DNA of 38,158 nucleotides. Source: Chloroflexota bacterium (lineage in GTDB: Bacteria; Chloroflexota; Anaerolineae; Anaerolineales; Anaerolineaceae). The DNA is taken from assembly GCA_021789855.1 (NCBI GenBank), contig JAJYIW010000006.1:1-38158 (forward strand), in the 5' to 3' direction. Position 1 is the first letter of the stretch; every line of letters begins with the position of its first letter. The notes under the pieces were generated by a model that made no database searches, was not told where the DNA came from, and saw nothing but the letters and a program-made list of their open reading frames with translations. The translations under genes were made by a program, and so were the position numbers. Below, in pieces: positions 7,263 to 15,541 of the stretch.

Positions 7263-9137
7263 ATGACTCAAGGCTTTAATCAGAACGGGCACTCTGATGA
7301 GCAATTGCACCCGGGCACGACCCTGGTTGAACGTTACCTCATCCAGGATGTCATCGGTGTTGGGGGGATGGGCTCGGTTTATCGCGCCCGGGATCTTCAT
7401 TTCCCCAACGTGGTTAAGCTGGTAGCCGTCAAGCAGATGATTAACCAGGCGCGGGATCAACTCTTGCGCGAAACCATCGTGCAAAATTTCGAGCGTGAAG
7501 CGAACATCCTGGTGACGCTCAACCACCCGGCGATTCCCAAAATCTATGATTATTTTAGCCAGGATGACCGCTCTTACCTGGTGCTGGAATTCGTGCATGG
7601 TAAAGATCTAGGCTCCATTTTACATGAGAACCAGGATTTTTTCCCTGAGGATCAGGTGTTGGGCTGGGCTGTTGAATTATGTGATGTGTTAAATTACCTC
7701 CATAACCACAAGCCGGATCCGATCGTTTTCCGTGATATCAAGCCATCCAATGTCATGGTGAATCAGTATAACCACATCGTGCTGGTGGATTTTGGCATTG
7801 CCAAATCCTTCAAAGGCGGCGCCAGGGGCACGATGATTGGCTCAGAAGGCTATTCACCTCCCGAACAGTACCGAGGGGAAGCGACACCCGCGGTAGATAT
7901 TTATGCCTTAGGGGCAACGCTGCACCATTTGTTGACCCGTCGTGATCCGCAATTAGAGCCGCCTTTCACCTTTCCTGAACGGCCGATTCGCCAGATTAAT
8001 CCCGCCGTCTCCCCAGAATTTGAGGCGGTGGTGAACACCGCGTTGCAATATGATCCGGAGAACCGCTACAAGACCGCTCTCGAAATGAAAGAGGCCCTCC
8101 TGTTCGCGGCTCGAAAGACGGGCATCTTGATCAACCTGACGACCAATGTCCACCTGACTTCTCAGACGATCAATTCACAGGCGATCAAACCGATCTGGAC
8201 TTTTGAATGCGAGGATGAAATCCGGGGATCGGTCATTTACGATAATGGCGTCGTTTATGTGGGCGCGTACGATAATAACCTTTACGCATTGAACGCGAGT
8301 GATGGCTCATTTGTGTGGAAATACCCGGCAGATGGGGGTATTGTCAGCCGGCCAACCGTCAACGAGGGTATCGTCTATTTTGGCTCGGAAGACCACCGCT
8401 TGCACGCCCTTTCAACCCGTACTGGTAAAGTGATATGGACTTATTACACGGATGGCCCCATCCGGTCTTCGCCGAGAATCGCGGAAGGACATATCTTTAT
8501 CGGTTCAGATGATGGTTATATGCACGCGGTCAACCTGGCCACCAACCGGCGCGCCTGGCGGGTGGAAGCATCCGGGCCGGTGCGTTCAACGCCGTTCGTA
8601 GATAATGAGCAGGTTTTTTTTGGCTGTGAAGGGGGTGAATTTTATTCAACTGATTTTCGAGGCGAAGTCAAATGGATATTCAGGGCCAAGCGCCCGATCA
8701 CCTCTTCGCCGGTGGTTACCCAGGGCGGGGTGTATTTCTCATCGCTCGACGGGCAGCTTTATTGCCTGGATGCAAAATCCGGCTGGGTAGTCTGGCGGTT
8801 CCGCATGGGGAAAGGATCGGTTTCCTCGCCCTGCAGGGTCGAGAATGAGGTGATTGTTGGATCGGCAGATGGGAACATCTATTGCGTTGACGCGAATAAC
8901 GCCCGCGAAATCTGGCATTTTCAAACCGAACACCAGGTCAGCGGTTCGCCGTTTATTTATAAAGACTCGGTCTATTGTGGTTCTGCGGATGGCAACCTGT
9001 ACTGCCTGGAATACAGGACCGGCCGGCTGAGATGGAAGTTTACCACCGGTGGGCCGATCACGGGATCGCCTTATGGTTATAACGATATCCTTTATGTGGG
9101 TTCATCCGATCACAGAGTCTATGCCCTCATGTCTTGA
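7263..9137 (+). CDS. Ser/Thr protein kinase with C-terminal PQQ-type beta-propeller
   Basis: The trimmed 624-residue protein has a kinase domain at about residues 25-283: GVGGMGSVY (32-40), Lys57, catalytic loop VFRDIKPSNV (155-164), DFG (177-179) and the SEGYSPPEQY activation segment. Residues about 310-624 form roughly seven PQQ-like repeats of the type 'VYVGSxDxxLYALxxxxGxxxW'. There is no membrane segment between them, so both halves should be cytoplasmic; most PQQ propellers are exported. The propeller may bind a ligand or a protein. The ATG lies 26 bases after GGGAGG; a CTG six bases after that site is an unlikely alternative. It heads a seven-gene operon. Confidence 0.93.
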   Translation: MTQGFNQNGHSDEQLHPGTTLVERYLIQDVIGVGGMGSVYRARDLHFPNVVKLVAVKQMINQARDQLLRETIVQNFEREANILVTLNHPAIPKIYDYFSQDDRSYLVLEFVHGKDLGSILHENQDFFPEDQVLGWAVELCDVLNYLHNHKPDPIVFRDIKPSNVMVNQYNHIVLVDFGIAKSFKGGARGTMIGSEGYSPPEQYRGEATPAVDIYALGATLHHLLTRRDPQLEPPFTFPERPIRQINPAVSPEFEAVVNTALQYDPENRYKTALEMKEALLFAARKTGILINLTTNVHLTSQTINSQAIKPIWTFECEDEIRGSVIYDNGVVYVGAYDNNLYALNASDGSFVWKYPADGGIVSRPTVNEGIVYFGSEDHRLHALSTRTGKVIWTYYTDGPIRSSPRIAEGHIFIGSDDGYMHAVNLATNRRAWRVEASGPVRSTPFVDNEQVFFGCEGGEFYSTDFRGEVKWIFRAKRPITSSPVVTQGGVYFSSLDGQLYCLDAKSGWVVWRFRMGKGSVSSPCRVENEVIVGSADGNIYCVDANNAREIWHFQTEHQVSGSPFIYKDSVYCGSADGNLYCLEYRTGRLRWKFTTGGPITGSPYGYNDILYVGSSDHRVYALMS

Positions 9138-9209
9138 TTGGAAATGGCTTACCAATGGACAGAGCCAGGCCGTGATTACCCCAACCTGCAAAGATGAGGA
9201 GACAGGTGC

Positions 9210-10109
9210 GTGGCCAATTTAATTGACAGGCTGTTCAGAAAAATACAACCGGCGCCTCAAAAAGCTCCGGAGCTCCAGACTGCCCCCCTGGCGGACCTTC
9301 AGGAGGAGGAGGCCGGCCGCGAGGTGAAGATAGAGCCGCCCCAATATGTGGTGGGGTTAGGCCAGTCGATCGGTAAGCAACGTGAACGTAATGAAGATAC
9401 CCTGTACGTGCTTAGCTCGATGATTGCCGGGGCGAATTCCACCCTGCCATTTGGCCTCTTCATTGTGGCCGATGGAATGGGCGGTTATGAAAATGGAGAG
9501 GTTGCCAGCAACCTGGCCGCGCGGATTATGGCAAATCGCCTGGTGCAAACGCTCTACCTGCCATACTTTGACTCAAAGCCGGAAAAACGGGCGGATCCAT
9601 TGCAGGAAGTGATGCAGGCAGCTTTTCGGGAGGCGAACCAGGCGGTCATCCGGCTCGTGCCAGGCGGGGGCACCACTCTCACTGCGGCTTTTCTTTTAGG
9701 AGAGCAGGTGACCCTGACGCATGTCGGCGATTCGCGCGCCTATTTTATTTATCCTGATGGGCGTTTCAAGGTCATCACGCGGGATCATTCTCTCGTCAGC
9801 CGCCTCATTGAATTAGGCCAGCTTACCGAGAAAGAGGCTGCCGTGCACCCGCAGAGAAACGTATTATACCGGGCGATCGGGCAGACTGAGCCGCTCGAAC
9901 CGGATGTCAATACCTACCCCATCCCCCATCCTGGCTTCTTGATGCTTTGTTCGGATGGTTTATGGGGTAATGTCTCAGAGATGGACCTGTTCCGCGTCAT
10001 TAAAGAAGGGCCCACGCCAACGATCGCCTGCCAAAAGCTGGTGGAACTGGCCAATGCAGCCGGTGGGCCGGATAATATTTCGGTTATCCTGGTTCAATTT
10101 TTAAATTAA
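9210..10109 (+). CDS. PP2C-family Ser/Thr protein phosphatase
   Basis: The 299-residue protein holds the full bacterial PP2C motif set: RERNEDTLYV, VADGMGGYENGEVAS, GGTTLTAAF, VGDSRAYFI, CSDGLWGNV and GGPDNISVILV. The metal-binding aspartates are all present, so it should be active against phospho-Ser/Thr. It directly follows the PQQ-kinase and probably reverses its phosphorylations, as Stp/PrpC does for PrkC. The start is GTG with GAGGAG eight bases upstream. The first 45 residues are a basic-acidic linker of unknown use. It is followed 12 bases later by the J/vWA gene. Confidence 0.94.
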   Translation: MANLIDRLFRKIQPAPQKAPELQTAPLADLQEEEAGREVKIEPPQYVVGLGQSIGKQRERNEDTLYVLSSMIAGANSTLPFGLFIVADGMGGYENGEVASNLAARIMANRLVQTLYLPYFDSKPEKRADPLQEVMQAAFREANQAVIRLVPGGGTTLTAAFLLGEQVTLTHVGDSRAYFIYPDGRFKVITRDHSLVSRLIELGQLTEKEAAVHPQRNVLYRAIGQTEPLEPDVNTYPIPHPGFLMLCSDGLWGNVSEMDLFRVIKEGPTPTIACQKLVELANAAGGPDNISVILVQFLN

Positions 10110-10121
10110 AAGATTTTACCG

Positions 10122-11597
10122 ATGGTACAGGGAACTAATTATTACAGCCGGCTCAAGGTGTCCAGAGATGCCACTCCGGATGAAATCCGTTCTGCCTATT
10201 TCGAGGCAGCCAGGCGGCTTCACCCCGATAATAACCCGTCGCTGGATGCTGCTGAACAGTTCATAAAAATTCAAGAAGCTTATGATATCCTGTCTAATCC
10301 GGATAAACGGCAGATTTACGACGCCAACCTGGAATTTACCGGGCCTAACGAGCCTGAAACAAAGATAAGCATCCTGTATAGCCAGCCGGGGTTACTCCGC
10401 CTGGATGAGCCTCAATTGTTGTATGTTTTGGTCCACCTGACCACAACGGGGGAAATCCCCAATCAAAAAACGCCCCCATTGAATGTTTGCCTGGTGGTAG
10501 ACCGGTCAACTTCCATGCGGGGGGCGCGCATGGACATGGTGAAATCGAACGCGACCATGATATTACGCCAGATTCGGCCTGAAGACTATTTCTCTATCGT
10601 GTCCTTCAGCGATCGGGCTGAAACGCTTATCCCTTCAGGCCATATCACCGATATTGCCAGAGCAGAACACCAGATCAGCTTGCTAAAAACTGGAGGTGGA
10701 ACCGAAATTTACCAGGGCCTGCAGCTAGGGGTGTCTGAATTAAAAAAGGCGGCTCGTTCCAATACCATTAGCCACCTGATTTTGCTTACGGATGGGCGAA
10801 CGTATGGCGATGAAGAGGCTTGCTTCCAGCTTGCCCAGGATGCCACGTACGAGGGGATTACCTTCAGCACGCTGGGGATTGGCCACGAGTACAATGATGA
10901 ATTCCTGGATAAATTGGCGTCATGCAGCGGCGGCGGTAATATGCATATATCGGCGGCCAGGGATCTCCACCAATACCTGGAAGAAAAATTCAAAGGCCTG
11001 GGAAGAATCTACGCAGAGAACGTCGCCCTTGAATTACAACTGCATGAAGATGTAGAATTAAAGTACGCTTTTCGCCTGCAGCCTGAGCTGGGCCGCCTGG
11101 GCACTGAATTTCCAATTCGCTTAGGTGACCTGCAATATTCAAATGACTTAACATTTGTTTTGGAATTATTGGTGAAAAGCCTGCCTGAAGGTGATGAACC
11201 CATGGTGATGGGGTCCGGTCGCATGACTATGGTCATTCCCTCGCGGTCTGTCCCGTACGCCAGGTCAAAAATAACCTTTTCCCGTCGTATTTTTGAGCAC
11301 ATCGAAGCCCAGACTCCAAAATCATCGGTCCTTCACGCATTGTCTAACCTGACGCTTTACCGGCTGCAAGAAAAGGCCCGCCAGGAGGTAACGGAAGGAG
11401 ATTTCCATAGCGCCACGCGCCATTTAGATTATTTGGCCACCCATTTATTATCGAATGGCCAGGGAGAATTGGCCCGAACCGTCCTGGCGGAAGCCGAAAG
11501 TCTGCAGAATGCCAGGCAGTTCAGCCAGGAAGGCGACAAGATCATAAAATATGGAACCCGGGCTTTATTACTCCCCAAAAATACAGGAGTGATATGA
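10122..11597 (+). CDS. J-domain / von Willebrand factor A domain chimera
   Basis: The 491-residue protein starts with a DnaJ-type J domain (about residues 5-70) with an intact HPD (34-36), which stimulates Hsp70 ATPases. Next comes a von Willebrand A domain (about 118-300) with a complete MIDAS metal site: DRSTS (127-131), GGGTE and 'LLTDGRTYGD'. The remaining 190 residues include beta-rich and helical parts resembling the tail of bacterial vWA (VWFA/CoxE-like) proteins. There is no G/F or zinc-finger region, so it is not a canonical DnaJ. It sits between PP2C and FHA genes and overlaps the latter by 4 bases. It may recruit Hsp70 to a vWA-bound target; function otherwise unknown. Confidence 0.88.
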   Translation: MVQGTNYYSRLKVSRDATPDEIRSAYFEAARRLHPDNNPSLDAAEQFIKIQEAYDILSNPDKRQIYDANLEFTGPNEPETKISILYSQPGLLRLDEPQLLYVLVHLTTTGEIPNQKTPPLNVCLVVDRSTSMRGARMDMVKSNATMILRQIRPEDYFSIVSFSDRAETLIPSGHITDIARAEHQISLLKTGGGTEIYQGLQLGVSELKKAARSNTISHLILLTDGRTYGDEEACFQLAQDATYEGITFSTLGIGHEYNDEFLDKLASCSGGGNMHISAARDLHQYLEEKFKGLGRIYAENVALELQLHEDVELKYAFRLQPELGRLGTEFPIRLGDLQYSNDLTFVLELLVKSLPEGDEPMVMGSGRMTMVIPSRSVPYARSKITFSRRIFEHIEAQTPKSSVLHALSNLTLYRLQEKARQEVTEGDFHSATRHLDYLATHLLSNGQGELARTVLAEAESLQNARQFSQEGDKIIKYGTRALLLPKNTGVI

Positions 11598-12109
11598 TCA
11601 CCTGCCCGAAATGCCAGCACCTTGAAATTTACGGCGCGCTGTTTTGCAGCGAGTGTGGTGCTTCGTTCCTCTCGGAAGAAAACGCGTATGCTCCGCTTAT
11701 ATCTCAGGATGAGCTGAGCCAGAGAAAGGCTCGATCGCAAGCCGTACCGGATGAATCGATGTCCCCGCATCAGGGCAGTGGGGTAGCTCGGCTCTCATTG
11801 TTGCTGCTTGACAGCAACCAGGAAATCCCTATGGCGGGGCGGACGGAATTTACCCTGGGACGGGTTGCAGAGGGACAATCAATCTTACCGGACATCGACC
11901 TGGCGCCCTATGATGCCTACTCTCAGGGTGTTTCACGCTTACATGCTGCCATTAAATGGGTCGATCAAGCGGTCACCGTGGTAGACCTGGACTCGGCCAA
12001 TGGGACGCGAGTCAACGGCCAAAAAATCGCCCCCAATGTTGATTTTCCGGTCAAACCAGGCGATGTGATTGCGCTAGGACGGTTTAAAATAAAAGTGTTA
12101 ATCGGTTAA
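11594..12109 (+). CDS. Zinc-ribbon plus FHA domain protein
   Basis: The 171-residue protein begins with a short zinc ribbon (CPKCQHLEIYGALFCSECG, residues 3-21). A linker follows, then an FHA domain (about 75-170) with the phosphothreonine-binding signature: 'FTLGR', 'SRLHAAI' and 'SANGTRVNG'. FHA domains read phosphothreonine, so this protein is the likely reader of the upstream kinase's output, as in kinase/FHA modules of actinobacteria (GarA-like). Its ATG overlaps the stop of the J/vWA gene (ATGA), implying translational coupling. Function within the module is inference. Confidence 0.9.
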   Translation: MITCPKCQHLEIYGALFCSECGASFLSEENAYAPLISQDELSQRKARSQAVPDESMSPHQGSGVARLSLLLLDSNQEIPMAGRTEFTLGRVAEGQSILPDIDLAPYDAYSQGVSRLHAAIKWVDQAVTVVDLDSANGTRVNGQKIAPNVDFPVKPGDVIALGRFKIKVLIG

Positions 12110-12134
12110 TACCCGAGATCAGGAGATCGAATTA

Positions 12135-12374
12135 ATGCCCACTATATTGCTTCATATCCAAAATGAAGAGCCTGTTATGGGTGAGGTAGATGACATCCCC
12201 GGTGAACAGGATAATTTGATTGTCATCAAAAACCCTCGCCGGAGAGATGGGAAGGATATTGCCGCGCTCGATCCCAACGTGACAACCATCCTCTACCCCG
12301 TTCACCGGATTAATTTTATTGAGATTCTACCTTCCAGCGAGGAAGAGCAAATCATTGGATTTGTCAGGGAGTGA
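12135..12374 (+). CDS. Small conserved-looking protein of unknown function
   Basis: I do not recognise this 79-residue protein. It is acidic at both ends and predicted mostly beta by its alternating hydrophobics ('ILLHIQ', 'DNLIVIKNPRR', 'TTILYPVHRINFIEI'), which suggests a small barrel. There is no signal peptide or membrane segment and no cysteine. It is a real gene by context: it sits 25 bases after the FHA gene, has AGGAG nine bases before the ATG, and stops four bases before the response regulator start. It may be an adaptor in the kinase/phosphatase module. Confidence 0.75.
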   Translation: MPTILLHIQNEEPVMGEVDDIPGEQDNLIVIKNPRRRDGKDIAALDPNVTTILYPVHRINFIEILPSSEEEQIIGFVRE

Positions 12375-12378
12375 TTCA

Positions 12379-13116
12379 ATGACCGAAGGGCAATATAAAA
12401 ACAGGCGTATCCTTGTAGTGGATGATGAAGAGCGGATGGTCCGGTTCATCCGGTTAAACCTGGAGCATGATGGCTTTCAGGTGATTGAAGCATTCCGGGG
12501 GAACGAAGCGATTCAACGTTTGCGCGATGCGATACCGGATCTGGTGCTACTGGATGTGATGCTCCCCGATCTGGACGGATTTGAGGTTTTGAAAATGATC
12601 CGTGAAATCAGCGAGGTGCCAGTCATCATGCTGACCGCTAAGGGCGAGGAAGATGACCGCGTGCATGGCCTGGAGCTGGGAGCAGACGACTATATCACAA
12701 AGCCGTTTAGTCCCCGTGAGCTGGTCAGCCGGGTGAGGGCTGTTTTGCGCCGGAACGAGATCGTCAAGGGGAGTATGCACGGGATGATCGAGGTCGATGA
12801 GCATTTGAAGATAGACTTTGATCGCCGGGAAGTCTGGCTGGACGGCAAGCTGGTCAAGCTCCGCCCGACGGAATATCGCCTCCTTTACCACCTGGTACAA
12901 AACGCGGGCTGGGTCGTGACCCATGACCAATTGTTAGCCCGGGTGTGGGGATACGAATACCGCGATGAGCCGCATTATGTCCGGTTATATATCAATTACC
13001 TCCGCCAGAAACTGGAAAAAAATCCAGCCGATCCCCAGTACATCCTGACGGAACGCGGGGTGGGGTACCGGTTTGTAGATTTCAGGCGCTTAAAAGGGGA
13101 ACATCCAAATGGCTAA
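12379..13116 (+). CDS. OmpR/PhoB-family response regulator
   Basis: The trimmed protein has 245 residues. The receiver domain (about 9-125) has the acidic pair DDEE, phosphoacceptor Asp59 in LVLLDVMLP, and the conserved Lys in YITKPF. The C-terminal winged helix (about 145-240) has '[12 protein letters not shown]' and 'RVWGYEY...GVGYRF' elements. It binds DNA on phosphorylation. The ORF track's earlier start lies inside the preceding gene, while ATG 12379 is four bases after that gene's stop, so I use it. No histidine kinase is in the window. Confidence 0.94.
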   Translation: MTEGQYKNRRILVVDDEERMVRFIRLNLEHDGFQVIEAFRGNEAIQRLRDAIPDLVLLDVMLPDLDGFEVLKMIREISEVPVIMLTAKGEEDDRVHGLELGADDYITKPFSPRELVSRVRAVLRRNEIVKGSMHGMIEVDEHLKIDFDRREVWLDGKLVKLRPTEYRLLYHLVQNAGWVVTHDQLLARVWGYEYRDEPHYVRLYINYLRQKLEKNPADPQYILTERGVGYRFVDFRRLKGEHPNG

Positions 13117-13762
13117 ACAACGTGTTTTGCTGGTTGATGACCACGAAGTCGTCCGGCTGGGGTTAAGAGCCCTCCTTGAACACAATGCTCAATTTGAGGT
13201 GGTTGGCGAGGCCGGGTCGGCAAAAGAAGCCATTGAGCAGGTTGCCCTGACGTTGCCGGATATTGTCCTGATGGATATCCGCCTGCCGGGCGCGTCTGGG
13301 ATTGAAGCGTGTGAAGAGATCACCAACCGTTTCCCGGACATTAAAGTGGTGATGCTGACTTCTTATGCCGAAGATGAAATGCTATTTTCCGCGATAAGGG
13401 CGGGGGCTGCTGGATATATTTTGAAGCAAATTGCCGGCGACGATCTGATCCGCGCCCTCGAATCAGTCGGGCGGGGAGAGGCCATGTTGGATCCGGCGGT
13501 CACGCAGCGTGTTTTCCAGGAAGTGCGGCGAGCTGTGAAGGAAGAAGAGGCCTCAGCTTTCCTTAACCTCAGCCAGCAGGAGCGGCACGTGCTGCTGCTG
13601 GTTTCAGAAGGGAAGACCAACCGCGAAATCGCCAAAGCTTTATTTCTTGGCGAAGGCACAGTACGCAACTACGTGAGCAGTATCTTATCCAAGCTAGGGG
13701 TGAGCAACCGGGCTGAAGCTGCGGCTTTTGCGGTAGAGCACAACCTCAAAGAGTATATTTAA
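13109..13762 (+). CDS. NarL/LuxR-family response regulator
   Basis: The 217-residue protein has a receiver domain (residues 4-120) with DDHE, phosphoacceptor Asp56 in LMDIRLPG and a conserved Lys near 105. A LuxR-type helix-turn-helix follows (about 148-212: [35 protein letters not shown]). It overlaps the OmpR-type regulator by eight bases, so the two are made together. Orphan regulators next to kinase/phosphatase genes may be targets of Ser/Thr phosphorylation, but that is inference. It ends the operon; the convergent polyprenyl synthase gene stops only eight bases away. Confidence 0.94.
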   Translation: MAKQRVLLVDDHEVVRLGLRALLEHNAQFEVVGEAGSAKEAIEQVALTLPDIVLMDIRLPGASGIEACEEITNRFPDIKVVMLTSYAEDEMLFSAIRAGAAGYILKQIAGDDLIRALESVGRGEAMLDPAVTQRVFQEVRRAVKEEEASAFLNLSQQERHVLLLVSEGKTNREIAKALFLGEGTVRNYVSSILSKLGVSNRAEAAAFAVEHNLKEYI

Positions 13763-13770
13763 GCGCCAGG

Positions 13771-14733
13771 TCACAAAGACCGTTGAACGATATAAGCGGC
13801 AATGTCTTCGAGCGCACGGCGCTCGGGCGTATCCGAAAAGCCTGACAGGTATTGGAGGGCTTTTTGGACGTACCTCTGAGCCTCTTCATAAGCCAGGTGG
13901 ATCGCCTGGCTGTTGCGGATGGCTTTGGCCAGGCGGATAGCCTGGTTATCGTCCAGGCAATCACCGTTGATCAGGCTGATCCCATCCGGGTCTACCGGAT
14001 AGGTTTCGATGTAAAGAATGGTGGGCAAGGTGATGATGCCTTGCAATAAATCACTGCCGGTTGGTTTTCCTACGCTGGCCTCGTCGCCCGTAAAATCCAG
14101 GATATCGTCAATGATTTGGAAAGCCATTCCAACCGAGTGGCCGTAGCGGCGCATGTATTCGATCTCGTCTCGGGAAACGCCGCTTAAAATCGCGGCGGTG
14201 GAGGCAGAAGTTTCAAACAAGGAGGCTGTTTTAGCATAGATGCGGTCGAAGTAACCCTCGCGATCAACCTGGCAGCGGTTGGTGAAAAGCTGGGTAATTT
14301 CCCCGTTGACGATGGTCGAAAGGGTGTTGGCAAACACTTTCATCAGTTCGATAGAGCCAGTGTCGGCAACCAGCCTGGCAGCCCGGGCAAACATGAAATC
14401 ACCGGTCAAAACGGTGGCTGCCGGGGTCCATCTGGAATTTAATGTGGGAATACCTCGCCTGAGCAAAGAGCCATCAATCAGGTCATCGTGCACCAGCGTG
14501 GCCGTGTGGAGCATCTCAATGGCCGCTGCCAGGGTAATCAATTCTGTTTCTGGGGCGCCCAGCATTTTCCCTGCCAGGAGGGTGATCGTTGGGCGGACGC
14601 GCTTTCCTCCTGAGGAGATCAGTAAATCTAACGCAGCCCGCAAATCGGGATGCTGGTTGTCTGCCTGAGATCGCATCAGGTTTTCAACCTTTTGAATGCC
14701 TTCCTGTACCGGTGAAAAATACGTCGTATTCAA
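13771..14733 (-). CDS. Polyprenyl (long-chain) diphosphate synthase
   Basis: This trans-prenyltransferase has the first Asp-rich motif in 'LVHDDLIDGSLLRRG', the second in 'FQIIDDILDF', and 'GGKRVRP' for substrate binding. It elongates farnesyl or geranyl diphosphate, probably for a quinone side chain. The ORF track starts at 14766, overlapping the tatD end by 32 bases without a ribosome-binding site. A TTG at 14733, two bases after the tatD stop and six after GGGGAG, is the better start (320 residues). Chain length cannot be read here. It follows tatD as the last gene of the pgm-tatD-prenyl synthase cluster. Confidence 0.92.
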   Translation of the reverse strand: MNTTYFSPVQEGIQKVENLMRSQADNQHPDLRAALDLLISSGGKRVRPTITLLAGKMLGAPETELITLAAAIEMLHTATLVHDDLIDGSLLRRGIPTLNSRWTPAATVLTGDFMFARAARLVADTGSIELMKVFANTLSTIVNGEITQLFTNRCQVDREGYFDRIYAKTASLFETSASTAAILSGVSRDEIEYMRRYGHSVGMAFQIIDDILDFTGDEASVGKPTGSDLLQGIITLPTILYIETYPVDPDGISLINGDCLDDNQAIRLAKAIRNSQAIHLAYEEAQRYVQKALQYLSGFSDTPERRALEDIAAYIVQRSL

Positions 14734-14734
14734 T

Positions 14735-15541
14735 CTAAACTCCCCAGGCAAAAACTCTCGCAGCATTTTGGTATATCTGGCTGGCTACCTCTGATAAAGG
14801 CCGGTTGTGGAGCAAGGCAATTTTCTCTGCGATAGGTAGAATATTTTTGGGTTCGTTCCTCTGCCCACGGTAAGGGTGGGGGGACAGGTAAGGAGCGTCT
14901 GTTTCAGTCATTAATGCTTCCAGGGGTAAAGCGGCAACGACGGCTTGTTTGCCCGGTGCATTTTTATAAGTCACCGGCCCGCCAACGCCTATGAGGAAAT
15001 TCATTGCTATCAAGGCTCGGCCCTCTTCCAGGCTGCCCTCAAAAGCGTGCAAAATACCAGGGTGGGTTTCTAACCCCGGCGCTTGGGTGCTCAGAGTGGA
15101 ATACCACTCGGATAGGATGGGCATTAAAGTATTCATAGCCTGACGGTTGTGTACGATGACCGGAAGGGCTACTTCAGCGGCCAGAGCCAGTTGCTCCTTG
15201 AATTTTTTGATTTGTTGCTCATGCGAACCCAATTCCCTGTAAAAATCGAGGCCAATTTCTCCTATGGCGATCACCCACGGCTTTTCGGCCAGCCGGCGCA
15301 TTTCATCTCGTGCCTGGGTGTCCCATCGCTCGGGCTCATTCGGGTGGCTGCCTAGCGCCGCATAAATCAGGCCTGGATGAGATTGAGCCAGCGCCAATGC
15401 GGACCGGCTGGTGGGCAGGTCGACGCCCGGAATGACGAACCGTTGAATGCCTTGAGCGACAGCCCTTTCGATCACAGCCTCCCGATCTGGATCGAATTGG
15501 TCAAAGTTCAGGTGACAGTGACTGTCGATTAACGATACCAA
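14735..15541 (-). CDS. tatD: TatD-family metal-dependent hydrolase (DNase)
   Basis: The 268-residue TIM-barrel hydrolase opens with the HxH metal motif (SHCHLNFDQF, His8 and His10). It has the bridging Glu in 'AIGEIGLDFYRE', later metal ligands in 'PVIVHNRQA' and 'ILHAFEGS', and the catalytic Asp in 'LMTETDAPYL'. TatD enzymes are 3'-5' exonucleases and D-aminoacyl-tRNA-type hydrolases. The gene's ATG abuts the stop of the phosphohexomutase, so the two share a transcript. No oddities. Confidence 0.94.
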   Translation of the reverse strand: MVSLIDSHCHLNFDQFDPDREAVIERAVAQGIQRFVIPGVDLPTSRSALALAQSHPGLIYAALGSHPNEPERWDTQARDEMRRLAEKPWVIAIGEIGLDFYRELGSHEQQIKKFKEQLALAAEVALPVIVHNRQAMNTLMPILSEWYSTLSTQAPGLETHPGILHAFEGSLEEGRALIAMNFLIGVGGPVTYKNAPGKQAVVAALPLEALMTETDAPYLSPHPYRGQRNEPKNILPIAEKIALLHNRPLSEVASQIYQNAARVFAWGV

